A stretch of 64,000 nucleotides of DNA from Legionella birminghamensis (GCF_900452515.1 NZ_UGNW01000001.1:3082501-3146500); one strand, 5' to 3'. Shown: positions 17,470 to 27,297, counted from the stretch's first letter. Notes: generated by a model from the letters alone, not told the origin. A program made the numbers and translations.

Positions 17470-18726
17470 TTATAAATTCTTACAGTTATATTCTGGATGA
17501 ATTTCTGTAATGTCTTTATAAAGCGCGAGACATAAATCTTTGATCCCATCTCCCTGGGGAGATGCGGAATCTCCTTCACCAGCCTTGCTGTTCAAAGCAA
17601 CAGCAACCGTCACATTGCTGCACTCACTCCAAATATACATGACGCGATATCCCAGGGTGCTGCCTTCATAAGCCCAGAAACGATTTTCCTGCTGTGGATC
17701 ATAAAGATAAGCTACCCCCAGACCAAATCCAGCCTTTTGATCGGCATCAATATTGGCAATTTCCTTGCCGCCAGGAATGGAAACGACTGTTTTAAGTTCC
17801 GTTAAAGCCTTCTGACGGTAATTGTCTTTAAATATTTTCCCATTATACAGCGCCTGCACCCAATGGACGACATCGTTTATATCCGAGACAATTGCACCTG
17901 CCGCGCCTGCCCAGGACAGATTGTTTTTAGTAATATCGGTTAATTTCTGCGTTTTATCATCAAATGTATAACCGCGTGCCATTTGTGGTAATAGCTTTTC
18001 CAGCAGCGCCTGGCCATTCTCACCGGCAGGATAATAACTGTTCATCAATAGCAAAGGGGTTAACAATCGTTTCTGTAACTGCAAAGCCAACTTTTCACCA
18101 CTTACTTTTTCTATAATCATTCCGGCAAGAATATAATTGCTGTTTGAATAATCAAAATGCGTTTCTGCGCGGGGAGGTATGCTTTTATCGGGCTGGGCGT
18201 ACTGTAATAATTGAGTGTCTGACCATTGCCGGGTCAAATCATTCTCAAGAATTTTGTCGAAGCTGTCATTGGTACTATAACTGGGGATACCGCTGGTCAT
18301 ACTTAAAAGATCTTTAATCTTCACCGCTTTCCACTGGGGGTATTGCGGCAGCCATTTGCCGATAGGATCTTCAATGGATAATTTTCCCTCGCCTTCCATC
18401 TGCAGTAAAATTGCAGCGATAAAGGATTTGGTTATGCTCCCAATTTCAAACAGCGTCTTCGAGGTGACCGGCTTATCATAAGGTGCCAATCCCTGATTAC
18501 CAGCATAAAAGTTCTGAATGTCGCCGTTTAAAGACGCAACTTTTTCGGGTAGGAAAACGGCAACAGCAATGCCTGTCAAGTGTTCAATTTTCCCTCTGGA
18601 TGCCAGATAACTATCGACTGTCGATTGCAGCTTTTGATGGGCAAAATGCAGGGGTTCACTATTGGCAGCATTTAGAGAAAACGAGGCGAAGCACGAAAGC
18701 ACCGAGGCAAAAATCCTTTTTTTCAT
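17470..18726 (-). CDS. Secreted serine hydrolase, class C beta-lactamase/PBP family
   Basis: This exported protein has the fold of penicillin-binding proteins and class C beta-lactamases. A signal peptide covers about residues 1-21 and ends at NAANSE. The nucleophile motif SxxK is S97-ITK100 within FEIGSITKSF, and the second motif Y194-S-N is present. The third motif (usually KTG or HxG) appears as YEG, which suggests a D-aminopeptidase or esterase rather than a true beta-lactamase. The 418-residue length is normal. The ATG has GGAA upstream. A polysaccharide deacetylase gene precedes it on the same strand. Confidence 0.87.
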   Translation of the reverse strand: MKKRIFASVLSCFASFSLNAANSEPLHFAHQKLQSTVDSYLASRGKIEHLTGIAVAVFLPEKVASLNGDIQNFYAGNQGLAPYDKPVTSKTLFEIGSITKSFIAAILLQMEGEGKLSIEDPIGKWLPQYPQWKAVKIKDLLSMTSGIPSYSTNDSFDKILENDLTRQWSDTQLLQYAQPDKSIPPRAETHFDYSNSNYILAGMIIEKVSGEKLALQLQKRLLTPLLLMNSYYPAGENGQALLEKLLPQMARGYTFDDKTQKLTDITKNNLSWAGAAGAIVSDINDVVHWVQALYNGKIFKDNYRQKALTELKTVVSIPGGKEIANIDADQKAGFGLGVAYLYDPQQENRFWAYEGSTLGYRVMYIWSECSNVTVAVALNSKAGEGDSASPQGDGIKDLCLALYKDITEIHPEYNCKNL

Positions 18727-18801
18727 AAAATTAGTTCCATTTAAATTTATATTGATACTCGCTTAACAATGAGCAGGCAAGCTTTCTGTGTAATTAATGC
18801 C

Positions 18802-19632
18802 TTAATCCCATTCAAAATAGTCATCAATCAGCTTTTCAATAGTCGTTTTATCTCTTTTGACTACTTTCTGCTGCGGCTGAGAAAAATTAAAGGTTTGCAA
18901 GGCCTCTTCAAGGGTTAGAAAAGTATACCCATGTTCCCGATAAAGGTTAACAATATCAGGCAAAACATAGGCATTCAGAATATTGGCGTGAATTAACAAT
19001 ATCTGAGCCTGATCCTGTTTGTGATTATAACGGTTATTCTCTTCAGCGATTAAGGTTTGTTTCCAGATAAATTCCAGGTAATCATATTTAACCTCTTCAA
19101 GGTAAGCCCTTCTGTCTTCCTGAGGTACTGATAAAAGGCGCTGGTTAAATATAAAATCCTTACTGTCGATAGTGATCGGTGCGATTTTATAATGCCTGGA
19201 TTCAAGGAATTTCAGCACCTTTTCCTTTTTTCCTTTTTTCCCCATCGCGAGATAGGGATAACGGAAATATTTAGGCTCCGTCAGCACTGGCGATAAAATC
19301 TTATCGGCTTCCTCAATTTCCTGGATATAAGTTTCGGTATCCACTTTATTCAGATTGATGTGAGACATCGTGTGGTTGCCCACACCAAACCCTGCATCGC
19401 GAAACTTGTTTAACATTGGCCAGTTATCCTGTCGTACATTGCCTGCGATTACAAAACCGGTTACCGGAATATTATTTTCCTTAACGAGATTAATAATACG
19501 ATCCAGGTGGAAATTCTTGTACTCTCCCACAAAAGGCAAATCGTCTATGGTAATCGCTATTTGTCGGGTCTGGGTATGAGCAGAGGAAATTGAAACCATT
19601 AAAACTAATAAAATTTGGAATGCTATTTTCAT
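18802..19632 (-). CDS. Secreted polysaccharide deacetylase (NodB domain)
   Basis: NodB-family enzymes remove acetyl groups from N-acetylated sugars in peptidoglycan, chitin or capsule. A signal peptide covers residues 1-20. The metal-binding residues are visible as D30-D31 in TIDDLPF and H87-x3-H91 in GNHTMSH. The protein is 276 residues, with an extended C-terminal part that includes a second conserved histidine block (LLIHANIL). The closest subgroup by eye is the secreted NodB proteins with a long C-terminus found in Bacteroidetes and Legionella. Substrate unknown. Confidence 0.85.
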   Translation of the reverse strand: MKIAFQILLVLMVSISSAHTQTRQIAITIDDLPFVGEYKNFHLDRIINLVKENNIPVTGFVIAGNVRQDNWPMLNKFRDAGFGVGNHTMSHINLNKVDTETYIQEIEEADKILSPVLTEPKYFRYPYLAMGKKGKKEKVLKFLESRHYKIAPITIDSKDFIFNQRLLSVPQEDRRAYLEEVKYDYLEFIWKQTLIAEENNRYNHKQDQAQILLIHANILNAYVLPDIVNLYREHGYTFLTLEEALQTFNFSQPQQKVVKRDKTTIEKLIDDYFEWD

Positions 19633-19776
19633 AAATACTGTCTTGATTTAAAACCGCCTTCGCGAGAATGGCACATGCTTTAGCTGAATGGCCAAATGAA
19701 GGTATGAGATAATAGCAGCTAAGGAGCTGTCAAACAAATGAATGCATGCTTTCCAGCTCAGAAGGACGGATTAGTT

Positions 19777-20763
19777 TTATTTTTGTACAACTTCCAGTAC
19801 TTTTTCATCGGGCAAGATATTAAAGGATTGACGAACCTGCTCAATCGGCTGGTCCATAACCGGCCAATAGTCCCAGTTATCAAATAAATCAACATTCATT
19901 AAACTGCCTCTTTGCAGAGCCAGGAATTGCTCTTCCGGGTTAAATTCGCCAGTCATACCAGGTACATCGATGGGAACTGTTTTTACCCCCAAATGAAATT
20001 GGCTAATAATAAACAATAGAATCCAGGGTCTGCCTACATTACGAAATCCAGCAGTAAATGAAGCGACCTTCAATTCCCCAACCGGTGTCGTATCATAACC
20101 GCCCAGGACATGCGCCATATCATGATAGGTCATCATCACCGGGCTGCCGTATTTTTCACCTGGAAATATAAATTGGTGATCCGTATAAAATCGCCAGAAT
20201 TCCTTTCCCAACGTTCCATCGGGCAAGTTTTCTAAATCATGATATTGTTTTGCCAATCCTGGATCCTGATAAAACCCTCTCATCGCCCCCACTATTTTAT
20301 AAATGCCTTTAAATTTTTCCTTACGCCAGGCCTTGGAAATAGCTTCGCCAATATACATATGGCGTACTACATCCAGGGCATAGAGAAGGCGATGCTCTCC
20401 TGCCAGCTTTTGCAAGGCATCCACCAGGCTGTGATCAACCTTTAATGCATCTGCGAACCGTCTTAATATTTTTATCTGCTCAGGTTTGGGCGTACCATTC
20501 ACGGTGGATATAACCACCATGCCTTCTACCAGTTGTTGCCGTAAAGCGGGCTCGCTAATGTCTTTCGCCAATTCATCAGGTTCAATCGGCTCACTGATTT
20601 CATCGAGGAAATAGTGGGTATTAGTGATGAATTTTTGTGCCGCTTCGAGTGTTCGGATTTGCAGTTCGGTAAGCTCTTTCGTCTCGGGATCCGCCAGCAT
20701 AATTTCCCTAAACGCTCTTAACCCTGACTTGGCTTGTCCAGCCGAAGGTTTTAACAGGCGCAT
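19777..20763 (-). CDS. Coq4-like metal-site protein with N-terminal TerB-like helices
   Basis: The C-terminal half carries H214-D215-x2-H218-x11-E230, exactly the HDxxHx11E signature that Coq4 proteins of ubiquinone biosynthesis use to bind a metal ion. The preceding helical region (about residues 70-130, LRQQLVEGMVVISTVNG to LQKLAGEH) resembles the TerB/DjlA-like helical fold. Coq4 normally lacks such a part, and the protein is longer (328 residues). It is probably cytosolic or membrane-associated; no signal peptide is seen. GGAG lies upstream of the ATG. A quinone-related role is an inference from the metal motif alone. Confidence 0.6.
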   Translation of the reverse strand: MRLLKPSAGQAKSGLRAFREIMLADPETKELTELQIRTLEAAQKFITNTHYFLDEISEPIEPDELAKDISEPALRQQLVEGMVVISTVNGTPKPEQIKILRRFADALKVDHSLVDALQKLAGEHRLLYALDVVRHMYIGEAISKAWRKEKFKGIYKIVGAMRGFYQDPGLAKQYHDLENLPDGTLGKEFWRFYTDHQFIFPGEKYGSPVMMTYHDMAHVLGGYDTTPVGELKVASFTAGFRNVGRPWILLFIISQFHLGVKTVPIDVPGMTGEFNPEEQFLALQRGSLMNVDLFDNWDYWPVMDQPIEQVRQSFNILPDEKVLEVVQK

Positions 20764-20901
20764 TTCTGCTCTCCAGGAATCTTTAACTAAGTTATAGCCT
20801 ATTTGAATAAAAAGCGAAAAGCATTGTACTTTGCTTGCCAGTTAAGCCGGCTAAGGCTAGGATGAAATTAAATTAGAGGATCAGCGTTATAGGAAAAGGA
20901 T

Positions 20902-21744
20902 ATGCCGCTCATTGAAACACAACATATAAATGCCACGAATGACGATTTTTCAGGTAATAATGGAATTGGGCGCTACATTTTCCTGACAGGCTCTGATGAG
21001 CGTGCCCGGGAGCTTAGCCAGCAATTTGAAGAAGTGATTGTCAGAAAACATCCAAGGCAGCATAATTTTTACATGGGTAAACTCAAAAGTCACGGACAGC
21101 GCATAGATGTTGCGGCCATCTCCACCGGCATGGGGGGGCCTAGCGCTGATATTATCATCAATGAACTGATTATGCTTGGCGCCCGCCGCTTACTGCGTAT
21201 CGGCACGGCCGGTTCACTGCAGCCAGATACTATCCATGTCGGCGATATCGTAGTGGCCACAGCCGCTGTCCGCGACGATAAAGCTTCATGGGATTACATC
21301 TACAGGGAATATCCAGCCATTGCCTCACTTGAATGCCTGATTGCCGCCCATCGCGCTGCCAGACTTTTAACGCATCAATCCCCTATTCACTTTGGGATAG
21401 TCCATTCCAAAAGCTCCCTTTATGCCCGCGAATATCACTATTCATTTATGGAAGAAAATGATCAGTACATGAAAACCATGCATTTGGCCGGGATTCTCGC
21501 AACGGAAATGGAATGTGCGCAATTGTTTACCTTAAGTTCCTTAATGAGCGCAAAACTGGAGAAAACCGAAGTGAATCCGGTTCCTATTTTCTGCGGGTGT
21601 ATACTGGCTATCGTAGGGGATAAAACTTCCTTTTCAGAGGATAAACAGCGTATAAAACAAAGTATTGATTCGGCGATGACACTGGGACTCGAGACTGTTA
21701 AGGCCCTGGCGATTATTGACCAGGAAGCGCAGCATGATTTTTAA
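20902..21744 (+). CDS. Nucleoside phosphorylase (uridine phosphorylase-like)
   Basis: The protein belongs to the PNP/UDP phosphorylase family, which splits nucleosides with phosphate into base and sugar-1-phosphate. The phosphate/ribose motif AAISTGMGGPSADI and the block RIGTAGSLQPD are present, as is the nucleoside-binding EMECAQLF near residue 200. These features point to the uridine phosphorylase branch, but an unusual N-terminus leaves the base preference open. The ATG follows AGGAAAAGG. The gene stands alone, divergent from the Coq4-like gene and followed by a palindrome array. Confidence 0.85.
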   Translation: MPLIETQHINATNDDFSGNNGIGRYIFLTGSDERARELSQQFEEVIVRKHPRQHNFYMGKLKSHGQRIDVAAISTGMGGPSADIIINELIMLGARRLLRIGTAGSLQPDTIHVGDIVVATAAVRDDKASWDYIYREYPAIASLECLIAAHRAARLLTHQSPIHFGIVHSKSSLYAREYHYSFMEENDQYMKTMHLAGILATEMECAQLFTLSSLMSAKLEKTEVNPVPIFCGCILAIVGDKTSFSEDKQRIKQSIDSAMTLGLETVKALAIIDQEAQHDF

Positions 21745-21760
21745 AATCTGAATCCCTTCA

Positions 21761-21791
21761 TGGGCCCCGCGGTCGACGCCGCGGGGATTCG
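21761..21791 (-). repeat. Solo 31-bp palindromic end of the GC-rich element
   Basis: This is a full terminal palindrome (TGGGCCCCGCGG, six bases, CCGCGGGGATTCG) in inverted orientation, 26 bases before the 24-bp tandem array of the same sequence. It lies just past the nucleoside phosphorylase stop. Confidence 0.75.
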
Positions 21792-21816
21792 GCCTATCGC
21801 TGCGTAGATGATCACC

Positions 21817-22040
21817 CGAACTCCCGCGGCATCGACCCACCGAACTCCCCGCGGCATCGACCCACCGAACCCCCGCGGCATCGACCCACCGAACCCCCGC
21901 GGCATCGACCCACCGAACCCCCGCGGCATCGACCCACCGAACCCCCGCGGCATCGACCCACCGACCTCCCGCGGCATCGACCCACCGACCCCCCGCGGCA
22001 TCGACCCACCGAATTCCCGCGGCATCGACCGCGGGACCCA
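21817..22040 (+). repeat. Tandem array of half-palindromes, 24-bp period, ending in an intact palindrome
   Basis: Eight head-to-tail units start at 21817, 21841, 21866, 21890, 21914, 21938, 21962 and 21986. Seven are 24 bases long and one is 25. Each reads CGAACCCCCGCGG then CATCGACCCAC with small variations, so each holds only the left arm of the element's terminal palindrome. The ninth copy, 22010-22040, is complete (left arm, loop, CCGCGGGACCCA). With a period that is a multiple of three, long open frames appear on both strands; they are by-products and not genes. The array fills the gap between the nucleoside phosphorylase and proA. Confidence 0.92.
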
Positions 22041-22053
22041 AGCTGGAGCGGCT

Positions 22054-23310
22054 CTACAAATTCCTGGTTTGCCCGCTTCCCCACAGCAGCCATTTATAAC
22101 TGGTTAAAGCCTGCAAGCCCATTGGGCCGCGGGCGTGTAATTTCTGAGTACTGATTCCAATTTCTGCGCCCAGACCAAATTGTCCCCCATCAGTAAATGC
22201 TGTGGATGCATTGACATACAAGGCAGCGGCGTCAACAGTCTGTAAAAAATAATGGATGCTATCTGGATCCTCGGCAATAATCGCTTCGCTATGGCCTGAG
22301 CTATACTGGCTGATGTGCTCTACTGCCTCATTCACTGATTTAACCGTTTTTACAGACATTTTGTAATCTAAAAACTCCTGTCCGAAATTTTCTTCTGAGG
22401 CGGATCGAAGGAGAGAGTCCGGATAAAACGCTTTCAAGATGGCAAAACTGGGCTCATCCGCAAAAATTTCCACATGCTTTTCAATCATGGGCGCGACAAG
22501 CAACGGAAGATCCGCAAGGCGGTCGGCGTGAATAACCAGGGTATCCAGGGCATTACAAACACTAACCCGTCGGGTTTTGGCATTAAAAATAACTGGCACT
22601 CCTTTTTCCAGAGAACCGCTTTTATCAAAATAGGTATGAACAATCCCTGCGCCGGTTTCAATTACCGGAATACGCGCATGTTCCCTGACAAAATCAATCA
22701 GGTTCTGACTACCGCGAGGAATACAAACATCAATGTAGCCGCTGGCACTCAATAAGGCGGGTAATATCTCTCGCGCATTGGGAAACAAGTAAACCATATC
22801 CGGGTTCAGGGCATAGTCTTTCAGGGTCCTATGAATAACTGACACCAATATACGATTGCTGTGCTCAGCTTCTTTCCCCCCTTTCAGTACACAGGCATTG
22901 CCGGTTTTAAAACATAGGGAAAACACATCGATTGTAACATTGGGCCTTGCTTCATAAATGACTGCAACCACACCAAGCGGCACAGATACTTTTTGAATTT
23001 TTAATCCATTAGGACGTTGCTTTTCTTCGAGGATTTGATGTAAAGGGCTTGGAAAATCAGCAACCGACACTACATCGTCAGCCAGTGAATGAATCCTTGC
23101 TTCAGTCAATAGCAAGCGGTCAAAACGTGGGTCTGCCTCAGGCATTTGACGAAGATCTTTTTTATTTTCCGATAAGATTTCAGGAATTGAAGCGCGCAGA
23201 TTGCCGGCCAGGGCACGCAGGATTTGACTGGTATTATCCTCACTTAACGTGCTCAGTTCCCGACTGGCATGTCGAACTTTCTTTAGTTCAGAAATGATAT
23301 CCTTAATCAT
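22054..23310 (-). CDS. proA: Gamma-glutamyl phosphate reductase
   Basis: This is the second enzyme of proline synthesis: it reduces gamma-glutamyl phosphate to glutamate semialdehyde with NADPH. The aldehyde-dehydrogenase fold is evident from [16 protein letters not shown] near residue 115 and from the catalytic cysteine in [13 protein letters not shown]. The 418-residue length is standard. proB lies eight bases upstream, so the two form an operon. In the Legionella literature the name proA is also used for a secreted zinc metalloprotease; this gene is the biosynthetic one. Confidence 0.95.
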   Translation of the reverse strand: MIKDIISELKKVRHASRELSTLSEDNTSQILRALAGNLRASIPEILSENKKDLRQMPEADPRFDRLLLTEARIHSLADDVVSVADFPSPLHQILEEKQRPNGLKIQKVSVPLGVVAVIYEARPNVTIDVFSLCFKTGNACVLKGGKEAEHSNRILVSVIHRTLKDYALNPDMVYLFPNAREILPALLSASGYIDVCIPRGSQNLIDFVREHARIPVIETGAGIVHTYFDKSGSLEKGVPVIFNAKTRRVSVCNALDTLVIHADRLADLPLLVAPMIEKHVEIFADEPSFAILKAFYPDSLLRSASEENFGQEFLDYKMSVKTVKSVNEAVEHISQYSSGHSEAIIAEDPDSIHYFLQTVDAAALYVNASTAFTDGGQFGLGAEIGISTQKLHARGPMGLQALTSYKWLLWGSGQTRNL

Positions 23311-23318
23311 TCAATTTC

Positions 23319-24386
23319 CTAATAAATATGTAAGTGATCATAATGAATAAACTCGGGTTTATTCTTTTTACCCAAAAACTCTTGCAATTTCCTGGCGTCA
23401 TAACGGGCAATCCCTATTCCTATTTTTATATTATCGAATAAAATTTCTACTAAATCGCCCTTCTTAAATTCGCCAAGACAATCTTCAATTCCGACTGGCA
23501 AGAGACTGATCACTCGGTTTCCATCTTTGATAATATCAAATAATCCTTTATTGATGAGTACAACCCCATTGGGTTTGTCAGCATTATAAGCCATCCATTT
23601 TTTGATATTGGAGGTATTCTTTCGCGGCAGAATTGTGGTGCCCAAGGCTTCTCCAGCCAAAATCCGTAAAATAATATTCTGCTGATCCAGACTCGCAATA
23701 TAGCTTGTAATCCCTAATTGGGACATTTTACGGGCAGTTGACAGCTTACTGAGCATCCCGCCTCTTCCCATATTGCTTTTGAGGCTGGAAACAGCCGGCC
23801 AATCGCTGTCCTCTTTAATCACAGGGATTAACCGCGCTTCTGGATTATCGGGATGATGGCTAAAAACTCCGGCAATATTACTCAGGACAATTAACTTATC
23901 GGCATTAATTTGGGCAGCAATTAGGCCGGCGAGCTCATCATTATCAGTGAACATTAATTCTTCAATCGCTACGCTGTCATTTTCATTAATTATCGGGATA
24001 ATATTTCGCTGGTTTAAAATTTCCCTGATTAGGCGGGCAATGTTTAAATAATGCTGTCGGGTATGAAAGTCCTGCCGGGTTAACAGCAACTGTGCGGTTA
24101 AAAGCGTATGCGTTTTGAAAAGAGACGAATAGGTTTTCATCAGTTCAGGCTGGCCAATGGAGGCCAACACTTGTTTCTCGGCAATCGAATGCCCATATTG
24201 ACGCGCCAGATAATCCTTGCTTATTTTTCGCCCAGCACCCACAGCTCCGGAGCTGACCAGGACAAGCTGATTCCCCTGTGCCTGTAAATGGGCAATTTGC
24301 TCTACCAGATGCCGCATGACAGGTTCGTTGAGGGTGCCGTCAACCGTCAGAATACTTTGCGTCCCAACCTTAATTACAATAATCAT
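23319..24386 (-). CDS. proB: Glutamate 5-kinase
   Basis: This enzyme phosphorylates glutamate with ATP, the committed and feedback-regulated step of proline synthesis. The amino-acid kinase fold is shown by VIKVGTQSI at the start, VLVSSGAVGAGRK near residue 45 and INENDSVA near residue 135. The C-terminal part after about residue 270 corresponds to the PUA domain, so the 355-residue protein is full length. Its ATG overlaps the stop of a small upstream gene (ATGA), and proA follows after eight bases. Confidence 0.95.
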   Translation of the reverse strand: MIIVIKVGTQSILTVDGTLNEPVMRHLVEQIAHLQAQGNQLVLVSSGAVGAGRKISKDYLARQYGHSIAEKQVLASIGQPELMKTYSSLFKTHTLLTAQLLLTRQDFHTRQHYLNIARLIREILNQRNIIPIINENDSVAIEELMFTDNDELAGLIAAQINADKLIVLSNIAGVFSHHPDNPEARLIPVIKEDSDWPAVSSLKSNMGRGGMLSKLSTARKMSQLGITSYIASLDQQNIILRILAGEALGTTILPRKNTSNIKKWMAYNADKPNGVVLINKGLFDIIKDGNRVISLLPVGIEDCLGEFKKGDLVEILFDNIKIGIGIARYDARKLQEFLGKKNKPEFIHYDHLHIY

Positions 24387-24751
24387 TCAGGATTTTGCAT
24401 ATCATCAAAACGTTGTTTTACTGCATCAATATTTTGCATCGCCTGCAGAATAACATCGTTGAATTGCTCTAATTGCTCTTTATTTTCCTGCTGAAAGCTT
24501 TCTTTGGTCATGCCATCTTCCAATACCATCGAAACCAGCCCTCTGATGCTTTGACGTGCTTTTTCAATTTCCTGCAAAAGTGTGTGCAAGGGGGTTGCTA
24601 TTGCTTCATTTTCAGTAATGACCGCGAGTTTTTGCTGAACTTCTGTAGCCATTGCTTCTAATTTATTATCAAGATTAACAATATTAAGCTGTGCATCATT
24701 GTCCATTAAATTTAAAAACAATTCCGGTTCCTTCTGTTCTTCGTTAACCAT
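24383..24751 (-). CDS. Small acidic coiled-coil protein, cotranslated with proB
   Basis: I do not recognise this 122-residue protein. It is acidic, predicted almost wholly helical, with heptad-like Leu/Ile spacing between residues about 25 and 120, and has no signal peptide or membrane segment. I chose the ATG at 24751 because GGAG lies five bases upstream; an ATG six codons earlier lacks a ribosome site. Its stop overlaps the start of proB by four bases, which implies translational coupling and a stable ratio to ProB. It might be a regulator or scaffold for proline synthesis or simply a passenger. Confidence 0.72.
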   Translation of the reverse strand: MVNEEQKEPELFLNLMDNDAQLNIVNLDNKLEAMATEVQQKLAVITENEAIATPLHTLLQEIEKARQSIRGLVSMVLEDGMTKESFQQENKEQLEQFNDVILQAMQNIDAVKQRFDDMQNPE

Positions 24752-24889
24752 ACTTACTCCAGAGTACATAAGAATTAGTCGCTTTGTCGAGTATTTGAAA
24801 TAAAAAATTTATTTTCTTATATGGTAGATGAATTTCTTCCACTCCTCAAATGATGCTATCATGCCTGTTTTTTAAGCATTAAGAAAAAT

Positions 24890-25501
24890 ATGTTGCTTGA
24901 TGGTTTATTCATTATCGGTATCGGCATCGAAGCAATTACCGGCGCCTTATCGGCGGGCCGGAAAAAAATGGATTTTTTTGGCGTAATTGTCATTGCCTGC
25001 ATCACAGCCTTAGGAGGAGGAACAGTAAGGGATGTGCTGTTTGACACCTATCCTCTCACCTGGGTCACTCACCCGGAATACCTGTTATTTACGTCTGCCT
25101 GTGCCTTTATCACGATTCTGCTCGCCGATTATTTACTCAGGATCATGAAAATTTTCTTAATTCTCGATGCCTTGGGCCTCTCGACTTTTGTAATTATCGG
25201 CACGCAAAAAATTCTCGCCAGCGGGCTTTCCCCTTTAGTGGCAGTAATTAGTGGCATGTTAACCGGGATTTGCGGCGGCATGTTGCGGGATATTCTTTGC
25301 AATGATATCCCTCTTGTTTTAAGGAAAGAACTTTATGCCATGATTGCTTTAGCCGGCGGTTTGCTTTTTATTGTGCTGGATCATTTTAAAGTGCCAACGA
25401 ACATCAACATATTAATCACATTTATCAGTATCTTCACCTCTCGTTTACTGGCTATTTTTTATCATATTGAAATGCCGAAATTTGTAATGAAAAACGGTTG
25501 A
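24890..25501 (+). CDS. TRIC-type trimeric channel / UPF0126 membrane protein
   Basis: This seven-helix membrane protein of 203 residues contains two related UPF0126 halves (about residues 8-80 and 95-170). Each half has a glycine-rich GxxR block: ALGGGTVRDVLF in the first and GICGGMLRDIL in the second. Bacterial members of the family (YicG-like) form trimeric cation channels of the TRIC type, and some have been linked to glycine export. The gene stands alone and is divergent from the proline operon. It ends in front of a strong hairpin at 25520-25541. Confidence 0.88.
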   Translation: MLLDGLFIIGIGIEAITGALSAGRKKMDFFGVIVIACITALGGGTVRDVLFDTYPLTWVTHPEYLLFTSACAFITILLADYLLRIMKIFLILDALGLSTFVIIGTQKILASGLSPLVAVISGMLTGICGGMLRDILCNDIPLVLRKELYAMIALAGGLLFIVLDHFKVPTNINILITFISIFTSRLLAIFYHIEMPKFVMKNG

Positions 25502-25519
25502 AATGCAACCTACATCGTA

Positions 25520-25541
25520 GGCTGGGCTGTAAAGCCCAGCC
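25520..25541. terminator. Strong hairpin between convergent genes
   Basis: GGCTGGGCT and AGCCCAGCC form a perfect nine-base-pair stem with loop GTAA. There is no T-run, so it may be a dispersed repeat or a weak bidirectional transcription stop between the TRIC gene and ppiB. Confidence 0.55.
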
Positions 25542-25547
25542 CATAAT

Positions 25548-26042
25548 CTACTCTTCTTCCTTCATACCGAAGATGGTTACTTCTTCCACAGGCACATCAG
25601 CATGGCCCATTTTATTGCCTGTTTTTACTTTGGCAATTTCGTCAACCACATCCATGCCTTCGACCACTTCCCCAAATACGCAATAACCATAGCCCTGAGC
25701 ATTCTCCGCTTTGAAATCAAGGAAGCCATTATCCACTACATTGATAAAAAACTGGGCAGTAGCGGAATGGGGATCCATTGTTCTCGCCATCGCTATGGTG
25801 CCGCGCTTATTAAGTTTTGCAGTTTTGGCTTCGTTTTTCACTGGGCTATTGGTCTTTTTCTGCTGCATATCAGCGGTTAATCCACCCCCCTGAATCATAA
25901 AGCCGGGAATGACGCGATGAAAAATAGTGTCATTGTAAAAACCGCTGTTTACATAATTTTTAAAATTTTCGACAGTCTCAGGGCTTGTGTCTTCGTGCAG
26001 CTGTATACGGATATCGCCCTTGGATGTGTTAATCGTAATCAT
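25548..26042 (-). CDS. ppiB: Cyclophilin-type peptidyl-prolyl isomerase, cytosolic
   Basis: This enzyme speeds cis-trans isomerisation of peptide bonds before proline and helps protein folding. Cyclophilin blocks are intact: [25 protein letters not shown] and [16 protein letters not shown]. It lacks a signal peptide and is 164 residues long, so it is the cytosolic PpiB form. GAGGAG precedes the ATG. It lies 16 bases after tgt and is likely cotranscribed with it. Confidence 0.95.
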   Translation of the reverse strand: MITINTSKGDIRIQLHEDTSPETVENFKNYVNSGFYNDTIFHRVIPGFMIQGGGLTADMQQKKTNSPVKNEAKTAKLNKRGTIAMARTMDPHSATAQFFINVVDNGFLDFKAENAQGYGYCVFGEVVEGMDVVDEIAKVKTGNKMGHADVPVEEVTIFGMKEEE

Positions 26043-26058
26043 GGAATCTCCTCTTGAA

Positions 26059-27219
26059 TTAATGATTAGTGGCTTGAAAAATCAGGTTTCTCATCTGCGT
26101 GCAGACTTCATGCATAACATGAATATTGTGTATGCTGGCAAGTGCTGTGAATACATTGGATTTTTGCTTAAACAAATGGTGCAAGTAGGCGCGCGAATGC
26201 GTTTTGCAGGTATAGCAAAGACAACTCTCCATCACCGGGGCAAGATCATTGGCAAAACAGGACTTCTTGATTTGCAGCCGATGGTTTTCATAATCGCTTG
26301 CAAATCGCAGCCAATGCCCCTCTTTTACGATTTGACCAGAATACAAAGCACCGTGCCTTGCATTGCGAGTCGGTGCGACACAATCGAACATATCGATGCC
26401 TTCCGCTACTACATCGAGCAAGTCCTGGGGGGACATACCAACCCCCATGGTATATCGGGGCTTATTCTCCGGCAGATATTGCCTCACCCACTGAATAATC
26501 TCCACGGTTTTTTTCATATCAAAACCGACAGTCTCACCGCCAATCGCCACACCATCCAAATCCATACTGGCTACAAATTTGGCGCTCTCACAACGCAACT
26601 CCTCGAAAATGCCTCCCTGGACAATGCCAAAAAGAGCCTGCTTCGCGCCATAACGTGAACAGGGATATTGCTGGTGATAATCCATGGACTGCTGCAGCCA
26701 ACGGTGCGTTCTTTCCATAATATGCACTACTTCCTCATAGGAAGATGCGTCAGGCGTGCATTGATCAAAGGCCATGATAATATCGGCACCAATGATTTTT
26801 TGCGTTTCGAGTGACATCTCTGGCGTCATATGTATCAGACGCGAGCCGCCCGGTAATTGAAAATGCGCCCCCTCTTCGTCAATACGGCAGATTTCCCTGT
26901 TTTTGGAAAGGCTAAAGACCTGAAACCCGCCGCTATCAGTCAGCATAGGCCCCTGCCATCCCATAAAGGGATGCATGCCTCCAGCTTGCTCGATTACCTC
27001 CATTCCCGGCGCGCAGAGCATATGATAGGTATTGCCGCCTAATATGATTTGACTTCCTGCTTCCTGCAATTCCCAGGGCGTCATATTATTCACACCCGCC
27101 CGGGTTCCAACGGGCATGAATACCGGGCTTGTAAAACTGCCATGGGGAGTATTAACACGAATGATCCGCGCCTTGTTATGGGGATATTCGGCAAGAACTT
27201 CACACTGAAAAGTTGACAT
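26059..27219 (-). CDS. tgt: tRNA-guanine transglycosylase
   Basis: This enzyme exchanges guanine 34 of certain tRNAs for the queuosine precursor preQ1. The active-site block [10 protein letters not shown] is present near residue 95, with the substrate block GIVQGG and the conserved IGGETVGF around residue 220. Zinc ligands lie in CLCYTC followed by a histidine in the last quarter. The 386-residue length is slightly above average. The usual yajC-secDF neighbours are absent and ppiB follows instead. Confidence 0.95.
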   Translation of the reverse strand: MSTFQCEVLAEYPHNKARIIRVNTPHGSFTSPVFMPVGTRAGVNNMTPWELQEAGSQIILGGNTYHMLCAPGMEVIEQAGGMHPFMGWQGPMLTDSGGFQVFSLSKNREICRIDEEGAHFQLPGGSRLIHMTPEMSLETQKIIGADIIMAFDQCTPDASSYEEVVHIMERTHRWLQQSMDYHQQYPCSRYGAKQALFGIVQGGIFEELRCESAKFVASMDLDGVAIGGETVGFDMKKTVEIIQWVRQYLPENKPRYTMGVGMSPQDLLDVVAEGIDMFDCVAPTRNARHGALYSGQIVKEGHWLRFASDYENHRLQIKKSCFANDLAPVMESCLCYTCKTHSRAYLHHLFKQKSNVFTALASIHNIHVMHEVCTQMRNLIFQATNH

Positions 27220-27297
27220 GGAAATGCATTTACCTGTAATCGATTCGACCTGTTATTTGCCGGTATTATACGCCAACCGTTGGGAAATTAGGCAAGC

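Noticed and set aside
21817-22040. Regularly spaced repeats considered as a CRISPR array
   Set aside because: Units are directly adjacent with a 24-bp period and no unique spacers; no cas gene is present.
21634-22107. Several overlapping open frames on both strands with Arg/Gly/Asp-Pro-Pro repeats
   Set aside because: They are produced by the 24-bp non-coding array, whose period keeps all frames open; no ribosome site or non-repeat part supports a gene.
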